DNA of 64,000 bases from Acuticoccus sp965213555 (GCF_965213555.1 NZ_OZ243890.1:434001-498000), one strand, 5' to 3'. Positions 28,243-37,706 are shown, counted from the first letter of the stretch. Made by a program: numbers and translations. The notes: generated by a model from the sequence alone, not told the origin.

Positions 28243-29856
28243 TCAACGCATCTCCTTGACCTCGACGAAGGCGACGTCGGGGTTGCGCTCGCGCACGTAG
28301 TTGAGCTCCCAGGCGTTGCGCGCCAGGTAGACCGGATCGCCGTCCACGTCGTCGGCAAGGGTCGAGCGGTTGGCATCGACGAACGCCTTCACGACCTTGG
28401 GGTCGCCGGCGAGCCACCGCGCGGTGGAGTACGGCGCGGGCTCGAACTCGATGGCGACCTTGTACTCGGCCGCGACCCGCGCCGCCATCACGTCGAGCTG
28501 CAGCGCGCCGACGACGCCGATGATGTGGTCGCCACCGAGGTGCGTGCGGAACACCTGCGCCAGCCCCTCCTCCGACAGGTCCTGCAGCGCGCGACGCATC
28601 TGCTTGGTCTTCATCGGGTCGCCGAGGCGCACGCGGCGCAGGATCTCCGGGGCGAAGCGCGGCAGGCCGGTGAAGCGGATGTCACCGCGCTCCGACAAGG
28701 TGTCGCCGACGCGCAGGGTGCCGTGGTTCGGGATGCCGATGATGTCGCCCGCCCAGGCCTCCTCGGCGAGCTCGCGCTCCTCGGCGAGGAAGAAGATCGG
28801 CGCGGTGACGGCGAGCGCCTTGCCGGAACCGGCCTGGTTGAGCTTCATTCCGCGTGAGAAGCGGCCCGAGCAGATCCGCGCGAAGGCGATGCGGTCGCGA
28901 TGGTTGGGGTCCATGTTGGCCTGGACCTTGAAGATCATCGCCGACACGTCGTCGAGGTTGGGGTCGACGCGCGCCTCCCCCGCGGGCTGCGGCCGGGGCG
29001 GCGGGGCCCAGGCCGCGAGGCCGTCGAGGAGGTCGGTGACGCAGAAGTCGCGCAGCGCCGAGCCGAAGAAGACCGGCGACAGGTGCCCTTCGCGGTACGC
29101 CTCCATGTCCACCGGCGGCAGCACGCCCGCGGCGAGCTCAGCCTGCTCGCGGAACGCCTCGAGCACGGTCCCGTCGACGGCGGCATCGAGGGCCGGGTCG
29201 TCGACCCCCGACAGCGTCGTGCTGCCGCCGTAGCCCGTGCCCCCGCCATCCTTCACGCGGTGGAAGTCGTTGGTGGTGAGGTTGAAGCAGCCGTGGAACT
29301 GGCCGCCCATCCCGACGGGCCACGTCACCGGCGACAGCTCCAGCGCCAGCTTGTCGGCGATCTCGTCCATCAGCTCGAAGGGGTCGCGGCCCTCGCGGTC
29401 GACCTTGTTGATGAACGTCATGATCGGGATGTCGCGCAGGCGGCACACCTCGAAGAGCTTGAGCGTCTGCGCCTCGATGCCCTTCGCCGCGTCGACGACC
29501 ATGACGGCCGAATCGACCGCGGTCAGCGTGCGGTAGGTGTCCTCGGAGAAGTCCTCGTGTCCCGGCGTGTCGAGGAGGTTGAACACGATGCCGTCGCGCT
29601 CGAACATCATGACCGACGAGGACACCGAGATGCCGCGCTTCTTCTCGATCTCCATCCAGTCCGAGCGCGTGCGGCGCCGCTCGCCGCGCGCTGCCACCTC
29701 GCCGGCGAGGTGGATCGCGCCGCCGAACAGCAGGAGCTTCTCGGTCAGCGTGGTCTTGCCGGCGTCCGGGTGGGAGATGATCGCGAAGGTGCGCCGCCGG
29801 GCGATCTGAGGCTTCAGCGAGGCCTCGGCCGACAGGCTGGGGGCGAGTGTGTTCAT
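28243..29856 (-). CDS. prfC: Peptide chain release factor 3
   Basis: A 537-residue translational GTPase that recycles RF1 and RF2 after termination. GTPase motifs: G1 SHPDAGKTT near 27-35, effector region with RGISVSSSVM, G3 DTPGHEDFSEDTYR, and G4 NKVDRE. The DWMEIEKKRGISV and FHGCFNLTTNDF segments are RF3-like rather than EF-G-like. The C-terminal EF-G-like domains end with VDGDPVYLARNAWEL. ATG at 29856 (MNTLAPSL) gives a slightly extended N-terminus compared with E. coli RF3; earlier in-frame starts add unrelated sequence. Convergent with the P1 peptidase gene, divergent from the TerC gene. Confidence 0.96.
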   Translation of the reverse strand: MNTLAPSLSAEASLKPQIARRRTFAIISHPDAGKTTLTEKLLLFGGAIHLAGEVAARGERRRTRSDWMEIEKKRGISVSSSVMMFERDGIVFNLLDTPGHEDFSEDTYRTLTAVDSAVMVVDAAKGIEAQTLKLFEVCRLRDIPIMTFINKVDREGRDPFELMDEIADKLALELSPVTWPVGMGGQFHGCFNLTTNDFHRVKDGGGTGYGGSTTLSGVDDPALDAAVDGTVLEAFREQAELAAGVLPPVDMEAYREGHLSPVFFGSALRDFCVTDLLDGLAAWAPPPRPQPAGEARVDPNLDDVSAMIFKVQANMDPNHRDRIAFARICSGRFSRGMKLNQAGSGKALAVTAPIFFLAEERELAEEAWAGDIIGIPNHGTLRVGDTLSERGDIRFTGLPRFAPEILRRVRLGDPMKTKQMRRALQDLSEEGLAQVFRTHLGGDHIIGVVGALQLDVMAARVAAEYKVAIEFEPAPYSTARWLAGDPKVVKAFVDANRSTLADDVDGDPVYLARNAWELNYVRERNPDVAFVEVKEMR

Positions 29857-30095
29857 GCTGCGCGATGTAGCCGTCGGCCACGACGTTGAGAAGGGCGTGC
29901 TCGGCCGCCGGGCGACAACCTTTGCCTCGACGACGTTCGAGGTCGATGCGATGAAGGAGCCCACGTTGCAACTTCGCCGCTGAACGGGCTGGTGCGAGGA
30001 CGGACCCGACCCGACGGATGGCGCAGGCGAGCGGGCGCTGCGGCACGAGGGAACGCGAGCGGGACCGCTAAGCGTTTGCAAGATGGCTCGCGAGG

Positions 30096-30890
30096 ATGGT
30101 CGAATTGGAACTTCTTACCCAACCCGAGGTCTGGGCCGCGTTCGCCGCGTTGGTGACGATGGAGATCGTGCTCGGGATCGACAACCTGATCTTCATCTCC
30201 ATCGTGACGCAGCGTCTGCCGGCGGAGCAGCAGCCGCTCGCGCGCAACATCGGGATCGGGCTCGCCCTCGTCCTGCGCTTGGCGCTTCTGTCGGTGCTCG
30301 CGTTCATCATCGGCCTCACCGCACCCGTCCTCGATCTTGGGATCACCGGACCCTTGAACGAGCACGGCGACCCGACCTTTGAGACGGCGTTCTCTTGGCG
30401 CGACATCATCCTGATCGTCGGCGGCGTGTTCCTGGTTTGGAAGGCTGCGACTGAGATCCACGACAAGATGAGCCCTGGCGAGCATCACCTCACCGGCAGC
30501 CAGGCGGCGACGGCAAGCTTCGCGACGGTCATCGCCCAGATCATCGCGCTCGACGTCGTGTTCTCGCTGGACTCGATCCTCACCGCGATCGGGATGACCG
30601 ACCTGCTGCCCGTGATGATCGCGGCGGTGGTCATCGCCGTCGCCGTGATGGCGTTGGCGGCTGGGCCGGTTGCGCGCTTCGTCCAGAAGAACCCGACCGT
30701 CGTGATGTTGGCCCTCGCCTTCCTCCTCATGATCGGCATGGTGCTCATCGCCGACGGGTTCGGCAGCCACGTGCCGAAGGGCTACATCTATGCCGCGATG
30801 GCCTTCGCGGCATTCGTCGAGGCGCTCAACATGCTCTCGCGGCGCCGCAACCCGAGGCGTGCGAAGGCCGCGCCCGCCTACGACCCGTAG
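30096..30890 (+). CDS. TerC family integral membrane protein
   Basis: A 264-residue polytopic membrane protein with about seven helices. The two acidic TerC signatures are present: EIVLGIDNLIFISIV near residues 23-37 and DVVFSLDSILTAIGMT near 153-168. TerC-family proteins are linked to manganese export and membrane protein metalation. I looked for a yybP-ykoY (manganese) riboswitch in the 239-bp leader and did not recognise one. The ATG at 30096 has a weak ribosome-binding site; a TTG three codons later is better spaced from AGGA. It ends 4 bp from the convergent downstream gene. Confidence 0.93.
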   Translation: MVELELLTQPEVWAAFAALVTMEIVLGIDNLIFISIVTQRLPAEQQPLARNIGIGLALVLRLALLSVLAFIIGLTAPVLDLGITGPLNEHGDPTFETAFSWRDIILIVGGVFLVWKAATEIHDKMSPGEHHLTGSQAATASFATVIAQIIALDVVFSLDSILTAIGMTDLLPVMIAAVVIAVAVMALAAGPVARFVQKNPTVVMLALAFLLMIGMVLIADGFGSHVPKGYIYAAMAFAAFVEALNMLSRRRNPRRAKAAPAYDP

Positions 30891-30894
30891 GAGC

Positions 30895-31563
30895 TCAACC
30901 CCGCACCGGCGGGTCGGCCGGACCCCGCCACAGCGAGGCGATGGGCTCGCCCGCGCGGTCCGGCTTCGCGTCGCCGATGAAGACGATGACGGGACCGTAG
31001 CCGGTCTTGTGTGGCGCGTAGAAGTCGATGAGGCCGGGGTGTTCGTGCTGGAAGAACGCCGGGGGCCGGCCGGCGGTGCGCAGGAGGTGATCCATCACAA
31101 CCTGGTCGCCGTGCACCGCGTTCGGCACGGGGCCGCAGGAGCCGGGGGCCATCCAACGCACAGGGTCGGCGGCGAACGCGTCGTAGAGCTCGACCAGCGT
31201 GTCCGCCGCAAAGCGCATGAGCGCGCTGGAGACGCGGCCCTTGTGGAAGTAGTCCTCCATGACGCACAGGCTCGGGGACGCGACGAGCGCCGCGGCATCT
31301 CCGGCGAACACCGTATCGAGGTCGACGAGCGCCACCGTCCCGTCGAACACCCCCGGCCGGAACGCCTCGAACTTGGACCACCATGCCGGCCAGCCGTGCG
31401 TCAGCGGGACCGCCTCGCAGCCCTCGACGTCGAGCGCCAGGTCGGTGAGGCAGACGACGCGCGCGAGGCCAGGGACGTGCCGCCGTGCCCCGCCGGCGAG
31501 CCGCTCGACCCACCGCGCGTCGTAGCGACCGCCGCTCCTGAGGACGGTGACGAGGGTCGCCAT
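30895..31563 (-). CDS. Glycosyltransferase-like protein of unknown substrate
   Basis: A 222-residue soluble protein. It begins MATLVTVLRSGGRYDARWVE, continues with VVCLTDLAL and has VALVDLDTVFAGD near residue 80, a DxD-type motif as in GT-A (GT8-like) nucleotide-sugar transferases; GWPAWWSKFEAFRPG precedes it and HGDQVVMDH follows. Donor and acceptor are unknown. Its ATG overlaps the stop of the amine-oxidase-like gene by one base (TGATG), so the two are translationally coupled. Converges with the TerC gene. Confidence 0.68.
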   Translation of the reverse strand: MATLVTVLRSGGRYDARWVERLAGGARRHVPGLARVVCLTDLALDVEGCEAVPLTHGWPAWWSKFEAFRPGVFDGTVALVDLDTVFAGDAAALVASPSLCVMEDYFHKGRVSSALMRFAADTLVELYDAFAADPVRWMAPGSCGPVPNAVHGDQVVMDHLLRTAGRPPAFFQHEHPGLIDFYAPHKTGYGPVIVFIGDAKPDRAGEPIASLWRGPADPPVRG

Positions 31564-32513
31564 CAGCCGCGAGCGGCGAGGACGGCGTCCGCGAGGGCGA
31601 TCCCGCCCGCGTGTGCATCCGCGAGCGTCGGACCGACGGTCCAGTCCCCGGCGATCCCGAGGCCGGTCTCCGGGTCGAACGACGGCCCCTCCTTCGCAGC
31701 TGCCGCCACGCGCGCGTAGCGCCAACGGTGCGCCGTAGCGCGGACGGGTTGCGGCAGGGCGAGGCGTCGCCGCACGACCGCGGCGAGGTCGTCGCACACG
31801 CGCTCCGGCTCGTCCTCCAGGCGCGAACGCGTCCACTCCGGCGTGGCGTGGGCGACGAGCGTGCGGGCGTCCCTGCCGGGCTTTGCACCGTTGTTGACCA
31901 GGGTCGCGATGCCCTCGCCGCCGAGCGCGTCCGAGCCGACGCCGACCATCGCGTCGGCCACGCCCTCCGCCGCGAGCATGAGCGTCCACGTGGGGTCCAT
32001 GCGAGCGTCGCGGGCGACGGCTGCAAGGCCCGGGTGCGCGCCCTGGAGGAGGGTGGCGCACTGCGGCGCGGGGACCGTGACGAGCACGGCGGAGAAGCCG
32101 CCAGCGCCCTCGCCGCGCACGGCGCCGAGCCGCCAGCCTTCGGGTTCGCGCTCGACGGCGTCGACCTCGACGCCGCAGCGCACGTCCACCTCCGCGAGCA
32201 TGCCGCGCACGAGCGCGCTCATCCCCGGCAGGCCGACGGTCGTGGGACCTTCCGGACCTTGCCAACGCACCGCGGTCCCAGTGTGGACCGCCTCGTTGAG
32301 CATCGCGGTGAAGGGCACATGCGGCCGCGGGCCGCTCGGGTCCGCCGCCCACGGCGCGCCGTGATCGAAGGCGAGGTCGTCGCGTCGGCGCGTGGCGGTC
32401 CGCCCGCCAGGGCCGCGACCCTTGTCGAACACCACGACGCCGAGGCCGCTGGCCCGCAGTCGCCGAGCCGCCGCCGCCCCGGCGACGCCGGCACCGATCA
32501 CGGCGACGGTCAT
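31563..32513 (-). CDS. FAD-dependent amine oxidase-like protein (renalase-like)
   Basis: A 316-residue flavoprotein. Dinucleotide-binding motif VAVIGAGVAGAAAARRL at 3-19, then VVVFDKGRGPGGRTATRR near 26-43 and FDHGAPW, the pattern of the small NAD(P)/FAD oxidoreductases related to renalase. The C-terminus has LGIAGDWTVGPTLADAH, the second FAD contact. The substrate is unknown. Coupled by a one-base overlap to the downstream glycosyltransferase-like gene; olsB lies 40 bp upstream on the same strand. Confidence 0.82.
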   Translation of the reverse strand: MTVAVIGAGVAGAAAARRLRASGLGVVVFDKGRGPGGRTATRRRDDLAFDHGAPWAADPSGPRPHVPFTAMLNEAVHTGTAVRWQGPEGPTTVGLPGMSALVRGMLAEVDVRCGVEVDAVEREPEGWRLGAVRGEGAGGFSAVLVTVPAPQCATLLQGAHPGLAAVARDARMDPTWTLMLAAEGVADAMVGVGSDALGGEGIATLVNNGAKPGRDARTLVAHATPEWTRSRLEDEPERVCDDLAAVVRRRLALPQPVRATAHRWRYARVAAAAKEGPSFDPETGLGIAGDWTVGPTLADAHAGGIALADAVLAARG

Positions 32514-32553
32514 GGACAGCTCGCGATCGCCCGACGGAACCGCCGGCGTCGCG

Positions 32554-33534
32554 TCACGCGTGCCGCGTGGCGTTGGCGCCGTAGTAGTTGATGTAGCGAT
32601 GCGAGATGCCGGACACCGGCAGGATGATGAGCACGTCCGTGGTCCTGAACTGGCGGTCGATCACCGCGCCTTCGGCGATGTACGCGCCGAGCCGGAGGTA
32701 GCCCTTGATGAGCGGCGGCAGGGCCCTCAACGCCGTCTTCACGTCGATCTCGCTCGCCGGCAGCCGGTTCATCTCCACGTAGCGCGAGGAGAGGGCGCGG
32801 ACCCGCCATTCCGGCGGCGCGAGGTGCTGGTGGTGCAGGTAGGAGAGCGCGACCGCGAGCGCATCGGGATCCGTGCCAGCGAGCGATGCGCAGCCGAACA
32901 TGACGTCGATGTTGTGCCGCAGCACGTAGGACCACGCCCCGTGCCATAGGAGCTCCACGGTGCGCTTGTCCCGGTAGGGCTTGAGCACGCAGGAGCGGCC
33001 GAGCTCGAGGAAGTTCAGCGTCGGGTGCCGGGCGACGAGCGCATCGACCTCGAACTCGGAGCTCGCGTAGTAGCCGCCGTTGTGGTCGGCGATCTCCTGA
33101 CGCAGCAGGCGGTACGTGGCGACGATCTGCGGGCGCGGCCGGCGGAACCTGCGGGCGGCCACGTTGTGGTCGAACACGAGGAGGTGATCGCACAGCCCGT
33201 CGAAGTGGTCTCGGTCGCGCCGCGTCGCCATGGTGAAGGGGTCGGCCTGGGCGGCCATCTCCTCGTAGAACACCTTGTAGCGAAGCTGCTGCGCCCGTCG
33301 CACCTCCCCGGTCGTGCGCGCCAGGCGGACCTCGAGCGTGCCCAGCTGGCCGATGGTCGGCGTCGTGCGGTCGAGCGTAGCGATCCTGCGACCGGGCAGG
33401 CGCGGTCGCACCACCGTCGTCGGCGCGAAGGGCACGGTTCGGTCGGGAACGAAGCGACGGACCACCGGCGAGGACAGGGATCGCAGCGTTGCCACCGTGC
33501 GCCTGCGGCGGCGCCTCCTGAGGTCCACGATCAC
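32554..33534 (-). CDS. olsB: L-ornithine N(alpha)-acyltransferase (OlsB-type)
   Basis: A 326-residue member of the GNAT-like OlsB/hemolysin-like acyltransferase family. Seen: RRAQQLRYKVFYEEM (near 80), DHFDGLCDHLLVFD, VATYRLLRQE, FLELGRSCVLKPYRDKRTVE and the terminal SHRYINYYG. OlsB transfers a 3-hydroxyacyl chain from ACP to ornithine, the first step to ornithine lipids, phosphate-free membrane lipids common in alphaproteobacteria. No olsA is visible beside it. The first 60 residues are Arg-rich and probably a variable extension. Divergent from comM. Confidence 0.88.
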   Translation of the reverse strand: MIVDLRRRRRRRTVATLRSLSSPVVRRFVPDRTVPFAPTTVVRPRLPGRRIATLDRTTPTIGQLGTLEVRLARTTGEVRRAQQLRYKVFYEEMAAQADPFTMATRRDRDHFDGLCDHLLVFDHNVAARRFRRPRPQIVATYRLLRQEIADHNGGYYASSEFEVDALVARHPTLNFLELGRSCVLKPYRDKRTVELLWHGAWSYVLRHNIDVMFGCASLAGTDPDALAVALSYLHHQHLAPPEWRVRALSSRYVEMNRLPASEIDVKTALRALPPLIKGYLRLGAYIAEGAVIDRQFRTTDVLIILPVSGISHRYINYYGANATRHA

Positions 33535-33728
33535 GTCAGGTCATCCCGTCCCAAGGGCTGGCCGATGGCGTTCATCGTGGCGATGCGTCCTTCCCGCGGC
33601 GCCGACGTGCGCGGCGCGGGGCCGAACCTATGGCCCAGCGGGGCGATACGCAACTTTCGCGACGCACCGGACCGGTCCCGTGAGCGGTTGCAGGAACGTC
33701 GGCTTGATGCTACCCGAGGTTGCCATCC

Positions 33729-35261
33729 GTGCGGAGCCTCGCCGAGGCGGAAGAGGCGGCCTTGCAAAGCCGAGTGACCACCATCGCCTTTCGCGGGATC
33801 GACGCCGTCCCCGTGGACGTCGAGGTGCAGATCGCGGCCGGCGCGGTGGGGTTCATGGTCGTCGGGCTCGGCGACAAGGCGGTGGCCGAGAGCCGCGAGC
33901 GGGTCCGTGCCGCGCTCACCGCGTCGGGCCTGTCGCTGCCGCCACGCCGTATCACGGTGAACCTTGCACCGGCGGACCTGCCGAAGGCGGGCAGCCACTA
34001 CGACCTGCCCATCGCCCTCGGCCTGATGGCGGCGCTCGGGATCGTGCCCCCCGAGGCGCTGGAGGAGAGCGTCGTCCTCGGCGAGCTCGGCCTCGACGGG
34101 CGCATCGTCGGCGTGGCCGGCGTGCTGCCAGCGGCGGTGGGCGCGAACGCGCTTGGCAAGGGGCTCATCTGCCCGGCGGCGGACGGCAGCGAAGCGGCGT
34201 GGGCCTCGAGCGACATGCCGATCCTCGCCCCAGCGAGCCTTGTCGCCTTGGTCAACCACTTCGCCGGGCACCAGCTCCTGTCGCGCCCCGAGCCTCGCAT
34301 GCGCCAGGACCGCCGCCTCGCGACGGACCTTTCGCAGGTGAAGGGTCAGGAAAGCGCCAAGCGCGCGCTGGAGATCGCCGCTGCGGGTGGGCACAACCTC
34401 CTGATGATCGGGCCGCCCGGATCGGGCAAGTCGATGCTGGCCGAGCGGCTGCCCTCGATCCTGCCGCCGCTCGAGCCGGCAACGCTCCTGGAAAGCGCGA
34501 TGATCCGCTCCGTCGCCGGCGACCTCGCCGATGGGCGGCTCGAGGCGTCGGCCCCCTACCGCGCGCCGCACCATTCGGCGTCCATGGCTGCGCTCATCGG
34601 TGGCGGCCCGCGTGGACGGCCCGGCGAGGTTTCGCTGTGCCATGGCGGAGTCCTGTTCCTCGACGAGCTGCCCGAGTTCGCCCCCACCGTGCTCGATGCC
34701 CTGCGCGAGCCCCTCGAGACGCGGCGCGCGATGATCGCTCGAGCCAACTCGCGCGTCACCTACCCGGCGCGCTTCCAGCTGATCGCGGCGATGAACCCGT
34801 GCCGCTGCGGCAAGGCGGACGAGCCGGGGCACACCTGCAAGCGCGGCAAGGCGTGCGCGGACGACTACCAGGCACGCATCTCCGGCCCGCTCATCGACCG
34901 CATCGACCTGACGATCCGCGTCGACGCCGTGTCGCCCGCCGACCTGCGCGCGCCCTCCGGCGAGCCGTCCGCGGCGATCGCGGCACGGGTCGTCGGCGCG
35001 CGGGAGCGGCAAACCGCCCGCCTCTCCGGCCGGGGCGCGCTGGTCAACGCGGAGTGCGGCGCCGACCTCCTTGATGCAACGCTGTGCGCCGAGGACGACG
35101 CGCTCGCGCTCATCGACAAGGCCGCCACCGAGCGGCGCTACTCCGCGCGCGCCTATCACCGGACCCTCAAGGTGGCCCGCACCATCGCCGACCTCGCCGC
35201 CTGCGCCACCGTCCGCCGCACCCACGTGGCCGAGGCCCTCGCCTACAGGCGCACCCTGTGA
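33729..35261 (+). CDS. comM: YifB/ComM family Mg-chelatase-like AAA+ ATPase
   Basis: A 510-residue ATPase. The N-terminal Lon-protease-like fold region (about 10-170) has AFRGIDAVPVDVEVQIAAG and VNLAPADLPKAGSHYDLPIAL. The AAA+ domain follows with Walker A GPPGSGKSML near 229-238 and Walker B GVLFLDELPEF near 310-320; a Cys-containing insert (NPCRCG ... GHTC) is typical. ComM is a helicase assisting branch migration during natural transformation. Start is GTG 33729 or the in-frame TTG three codons earlier; CGAGG lies about 9 bases before the GTG. Confidence 0.93.
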   Translation: MRSLAEAEEAALQSRVTTIAFRGIDAVPVDVEVQIAAGAVGFMVVGLGDKAVAESRERVRAALTASGLSLPPRRITVNLAPADLPKAGSHYDLPIALGLMAALGIVPPEALEESVVLGELGLDGRIVGVAGVLPAAVGANALGKGLICPAADGSEAAWASSDMPILAPASLVALVNHFAGHQLLSRPEPRMRQDRRLATDLSQVKGQESAKRALEIAAAGGHNLLMIGPPGSGKSMLAERLPSILPPLEPATLLESAMIRSVAGDLADGRLEASAPYRAPHHSASMAALIGGGPRGRPGEVSLCHGGVLFLDELPEFAPTVLDALREPLETRRAMIARANSRVTYPARFQLIAAMNPCRCGKADEPGHTCKRGKACADDYQARISGPLIDRIDLTIRVDAVSPADLRAPSGEPSAAIAARVVGARERQTARLSGRGALVNAECGADLLDATLCAEDDALALIDKAATERRYSARAYHRTLKVARTIADLAACATVRRTHVAEALAYRRTL

Positions 35262-35364
35262 TCGGACCCTGGGCGGGTGCGCTCGGCCACGCATCCTGTT
35301 CGTCCGGCGCCCCACCGCTGCCGAGCCCTTGCCACGACACTGGGAGAGCCGGCACCTTCTTCCG

Positions 35365-36141
35365 ATGAACGGTCCCATCACCAAGCTCGCCGCCGCCCGG
35401 ACGGCGCTCGCCGAGGCGTTCGCCGGCGCGACGCGTGCCGTCGTGTTCACCGGCGCGGGCATCTCCACCGAGTCGGGCATCCCAGACTTCCGGTCCCCGG
35501 GAGGATTGTGGTCGCGCATGCAGCCCATCTACTACGACGACTTCCTGTCGTCGGAGGAGGCACGCCTGGAGGACTGGCGGCGCCGCTTCGACATGGCGCG
35601 CCTGTTCGCCGAGGCCGAGCCCAACGCGGCGCACCTCGCAGTGGCGAACCTCGCGCGACACGGCCCTGTCTGCCTTGTCGTCACCCAGAACATCGATGGG
35701 CTCCACGCGCGCTCCGGGGTCCCACGCGACATGCTCGTTGAGCTGCACGGGACGAACGACCACGCCCGCTGCCTCGACTGCGGGGAACGACACGAAATCA
35801 GCCATGCGCAAGGCACGATTGCGAAGACAGGGGCGTCGCCCCGCTGCACGCGATGCGGTGGCTTGGTGAAGGCGGCGATCGTCTCGTTCGGCCAGGCGAT
35901 GCCGCAGGAGGACATGGAGCGCGCGATGACGGAGGCGGTGCAGGCGGACCTGTTCGTGGCGATGGGCACGTCGCTCGTGGTCTACCCGGCTGCGGCGCTG
36001 CCGATCATGGCCAAGGAGGCCGGCGCGCAGCTCGTCATCGCCAACAACCAGCCGACGGATCAGGACGGGATCGCCGACCTCGTGCTGCGGACCCCGCTGG
36101 CGGAGACGTTCCGGCCGCTTGCGGAGGCGTCCCTGGTTTAG
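35365..36141 (+). CDS. Sir2-family NAD-dependent protein deacylase
   Basis: A 258-residue sirtuin. NAD-binding GAGISTESGIPDFRS at 30-44, QNID at 108-111, catalytic H128 in HGTN, and a complete zinc knuckle formed by C136, C139, C161 and C164, then GTSLVVYPAA. It removes acyl groups from lysines using NAD. The cluster of aromatic residues after the FRS motif (GGLWSRMQPIYYDDF) differs from E. coli CobB, so deacetylase versus desuccinylase preference is open. The ATG at 35365 gives the normal N-terminus. The cold-shock gene follows on the same strand after an 87-bp gap. Confidence 0.93.
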   Translation: MNGPITKLAAARTALAEAFAGATRAVVFTGAGISTESGIPDFRSPGGLWSRMQPIYYDDFLSSEEARLEDWRRRFDMARLFAEAEPNAAHLAVANLARHGPVCLVVTQNIDGLHARSGVPRDMLVELHGTNDHARCLDCGERHEISHAQGTIAKTGASPRCTRCGGLVKAAIVSFGQAMPQEDMERAMTEAVQADLFVAMGTSLVVYPAAALPIMAKEAGAQLVIANNQPTDQDGIADLVLRTPLAETFRPLAEASLV

Positions 36142-36228
36142 CCGGTCGTGTGTCTCCACGGCAACACGGTCGAACAACGGGACAGGGACCGGTCGCACGA
36201 TTTTTCCTGGGATGGTAACGTGCAGTTC

Positions 36229-36873
36229 ATGAATGTGCCGCTCGGCGGCGAAGGCGGGTCAGTGGCGGGTAGTGTGGTGAGCGACAGCAAAGCGGTGCGG
36301 TACCTCGACGAATATTCCAACGACGACCGCGGTGAGGCCCACTTCGACGGGTTCAAGGACCTCGCCGAGGTATCAGGCAGCATCAAGTGGTTCGACGTCG
36401 GCAAGGGCTACGGCTTCATCGTTCCCGAGGACGGCGGAGCGGACGTGTTGCTGCACGTCACCTGCCTGCGCCGCGACGGTTACCAGAGCGCCTATGAGGG
36501 TGCGCGCCTCGTCTGCGAGGTGATCTCTGGAGCCAAGGGACGGCAGGCGTTCCGCATCCTGTCGATGGACGAGTCGCAGGCGACGCACCCTTCGCAGCTC
36601 CCGCCCTCCCGCACCAACGTTCAGGTGACCCCCGAGGGACCGGCCGAGACCGCGCGCGTCAAGTGGTTCAACCGGTCCAAGGGGTACGGCTTCCTGACCC
36701 GTGGCGACGGCACGCCTGACATCTTCGTCCACATGGAGACACTACGGCGGTTCGGCGTGACCGAGCTCAGGCCGAACCAAGTCGTCAGGGTTCGGTTCGG
36801 GACCGGGCCGAAGGGACTGATGGCTGCCGAGATCCTTCCGGAAACCGGGGTCAACCTGCCTGCCTCGCACTGA
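36229..36873 (+). CDS. Double cold-shock domain protein
   Basis: A 214-residue cytoplasmic protein with two cold-shock domains joined by a linker: residues 46-115 (SGSIKWFDVGKGYGFIV, RNP1 KGYGFI at 59-64) and 141-205 (ARVKWFNRSKGYGFLT, RNP1 at 151-156; RNP2-like DIFVHM). It should bind single-stranded RNA or DNA. Tandem CSD proteins of this type are common in alphaproteobacteria and absent from E. coli. The start is uncertain: ATG 36229 is used here, a GTG three codons earlier follows GGGATGG and is an alternative. Confidence 0.9.
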   Translation: MNVPLGGEGGSVAGSVVSDSKAVRYLDEYSNDDRGEAHFDGFKDLAEVSGSIKWFDVGKGYGFIVPEDGGADVLLHVTCLRRDGYQSAYEGARLVCEVISGAKGRQAFRILSMDESQATHPSQLPPSRTNVQVTPEGPAETARVKWFNRSKGYGFLTRGDGTPDIFVHMETLRRFGVTELRPNQVVRVRFGTGPKGLMAAEILPETGVNLPASH

Positions 36874-36875
36874 CC

Positions 36876-37706
36876 GTGGCCGCGCCGCGGCACCCGTCGC
36901 GGACAGCCGTCCTTGCGAGCCGCAACATGGTCGCTGCGCTCGTAAGCACGGTCCTGACGATGGCCGGGCTCGCCGGTGTCGTCGACGCCTCGGCGAGCGG
37001 CGCACGTGCAGCGGCCGGTGTGCTCCCGTCGACCGGCGTCCATCGCATGGCCGCGCTGGGCGCGCCGACGGAGCTCCGACGCCTTCGGTTGGCGACGTTG
37101 CGGTCCGCGAGCGCAGCACACACGCACGGTCACCGCGTGCTAAGCTCGTCGCGTCCTGCAGACCGAGCGTGGCCTGACGCTTCGACGCAGGGACGCAGGC
37201 TCGACGCCCCTCCCCTTCAGGTGGCCGACCCTGGCGCCGACGCTCCGCTGCGGACCGCCGAGCCTGGAACGCCATCTCCGGCGCCCGACGCTGGCATGGT
37301 GGACGGCGCCGACCTTCCGCCGGACCGGCTGATCGCAAGGACCGTGACGGGCGACCACACCTTCAAGGTTGAGCTCGCGGACGACCCCATCGAGCGCCAG
37401 CGCGGGCTCATGTTCCGCGAGGAGATGGCACCGGACGCTGGCATGCTGTTCGACTTCGGTCGCGAAGGCGAGCGCTCCTTCTGGATGAAGAACACGATCC
37501 TGCCGCTCGACATCATCTACGCCCGTTCGGACGGGACGGTGGTGTCCATCGCCCGGGCCACGACCCCGTTCTCCCTGGAAGCTGTCCCGTCGAACGGGCC
37601 CGCGCGCTTCGTCCTCGAGGTCAACGCCGGGGTCGCCGACGCCATCGGCCTCGCGCCGGGGGATCGGCTGGTGCACCGCCGCGTCGAGGACGAGCGACCG
37701 CGTTGA
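36876..37706 (+). CDS. DUF192 domain protein with long low-complexity N-terminal region
   Basis: A 276-residue protein. The last 125 residues are a DUF192 domain: FKVELADDPIERQRGLMFREEMAPD, GMLFDFG, SFWMKNTILPLDIIYARSDG and VLEVNAGVADAIGLAPGD. DUF192 proteins are small secreted or periplasmic proteins of unknown function. A hydrophobic stretch near residues 18-40 (MVAALVSTVLTMAGLAG) looks like a signal peptide, so ATG 36927 may be the true start rather than GTG 36876. The 100 residues between it and the domain are Ala/Arg/Pro-rich and resemble nothing known, unusually long for the family. The GTG lies 2 bp after the cold-shock stop. Confidence 0.82.
   Translation: MAAPRHPSRTAVLASRNMVAALVSTVLTMAGLAGVVDASASGARAAAGVLPSTGVHRMAALGAPTELRRLRLATLRSASAAHTHGHRVLSSSRPADRAWPDASTQGRRLDAPPLQVADPGADAPLRTAEPGTPSPAPDAGMVDGADLPPDRLIARTVTGDHTFKVELADDPIERQRGLMFREEMAPDAGMLFDFGREGERSFWMKNTILPLDIIYARSDGTVVSIARATTPFSLEAVPSNGPARFVLEVNAGVADAIGLAPGDRLVHRRVEDERPR

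Noticed and set aside
29857..30095. A possible manganese (yybP-ykoY) riboswitch before terC
   Set aside because: I looked for the conserved internal-loop sequences of this class and did not find them.
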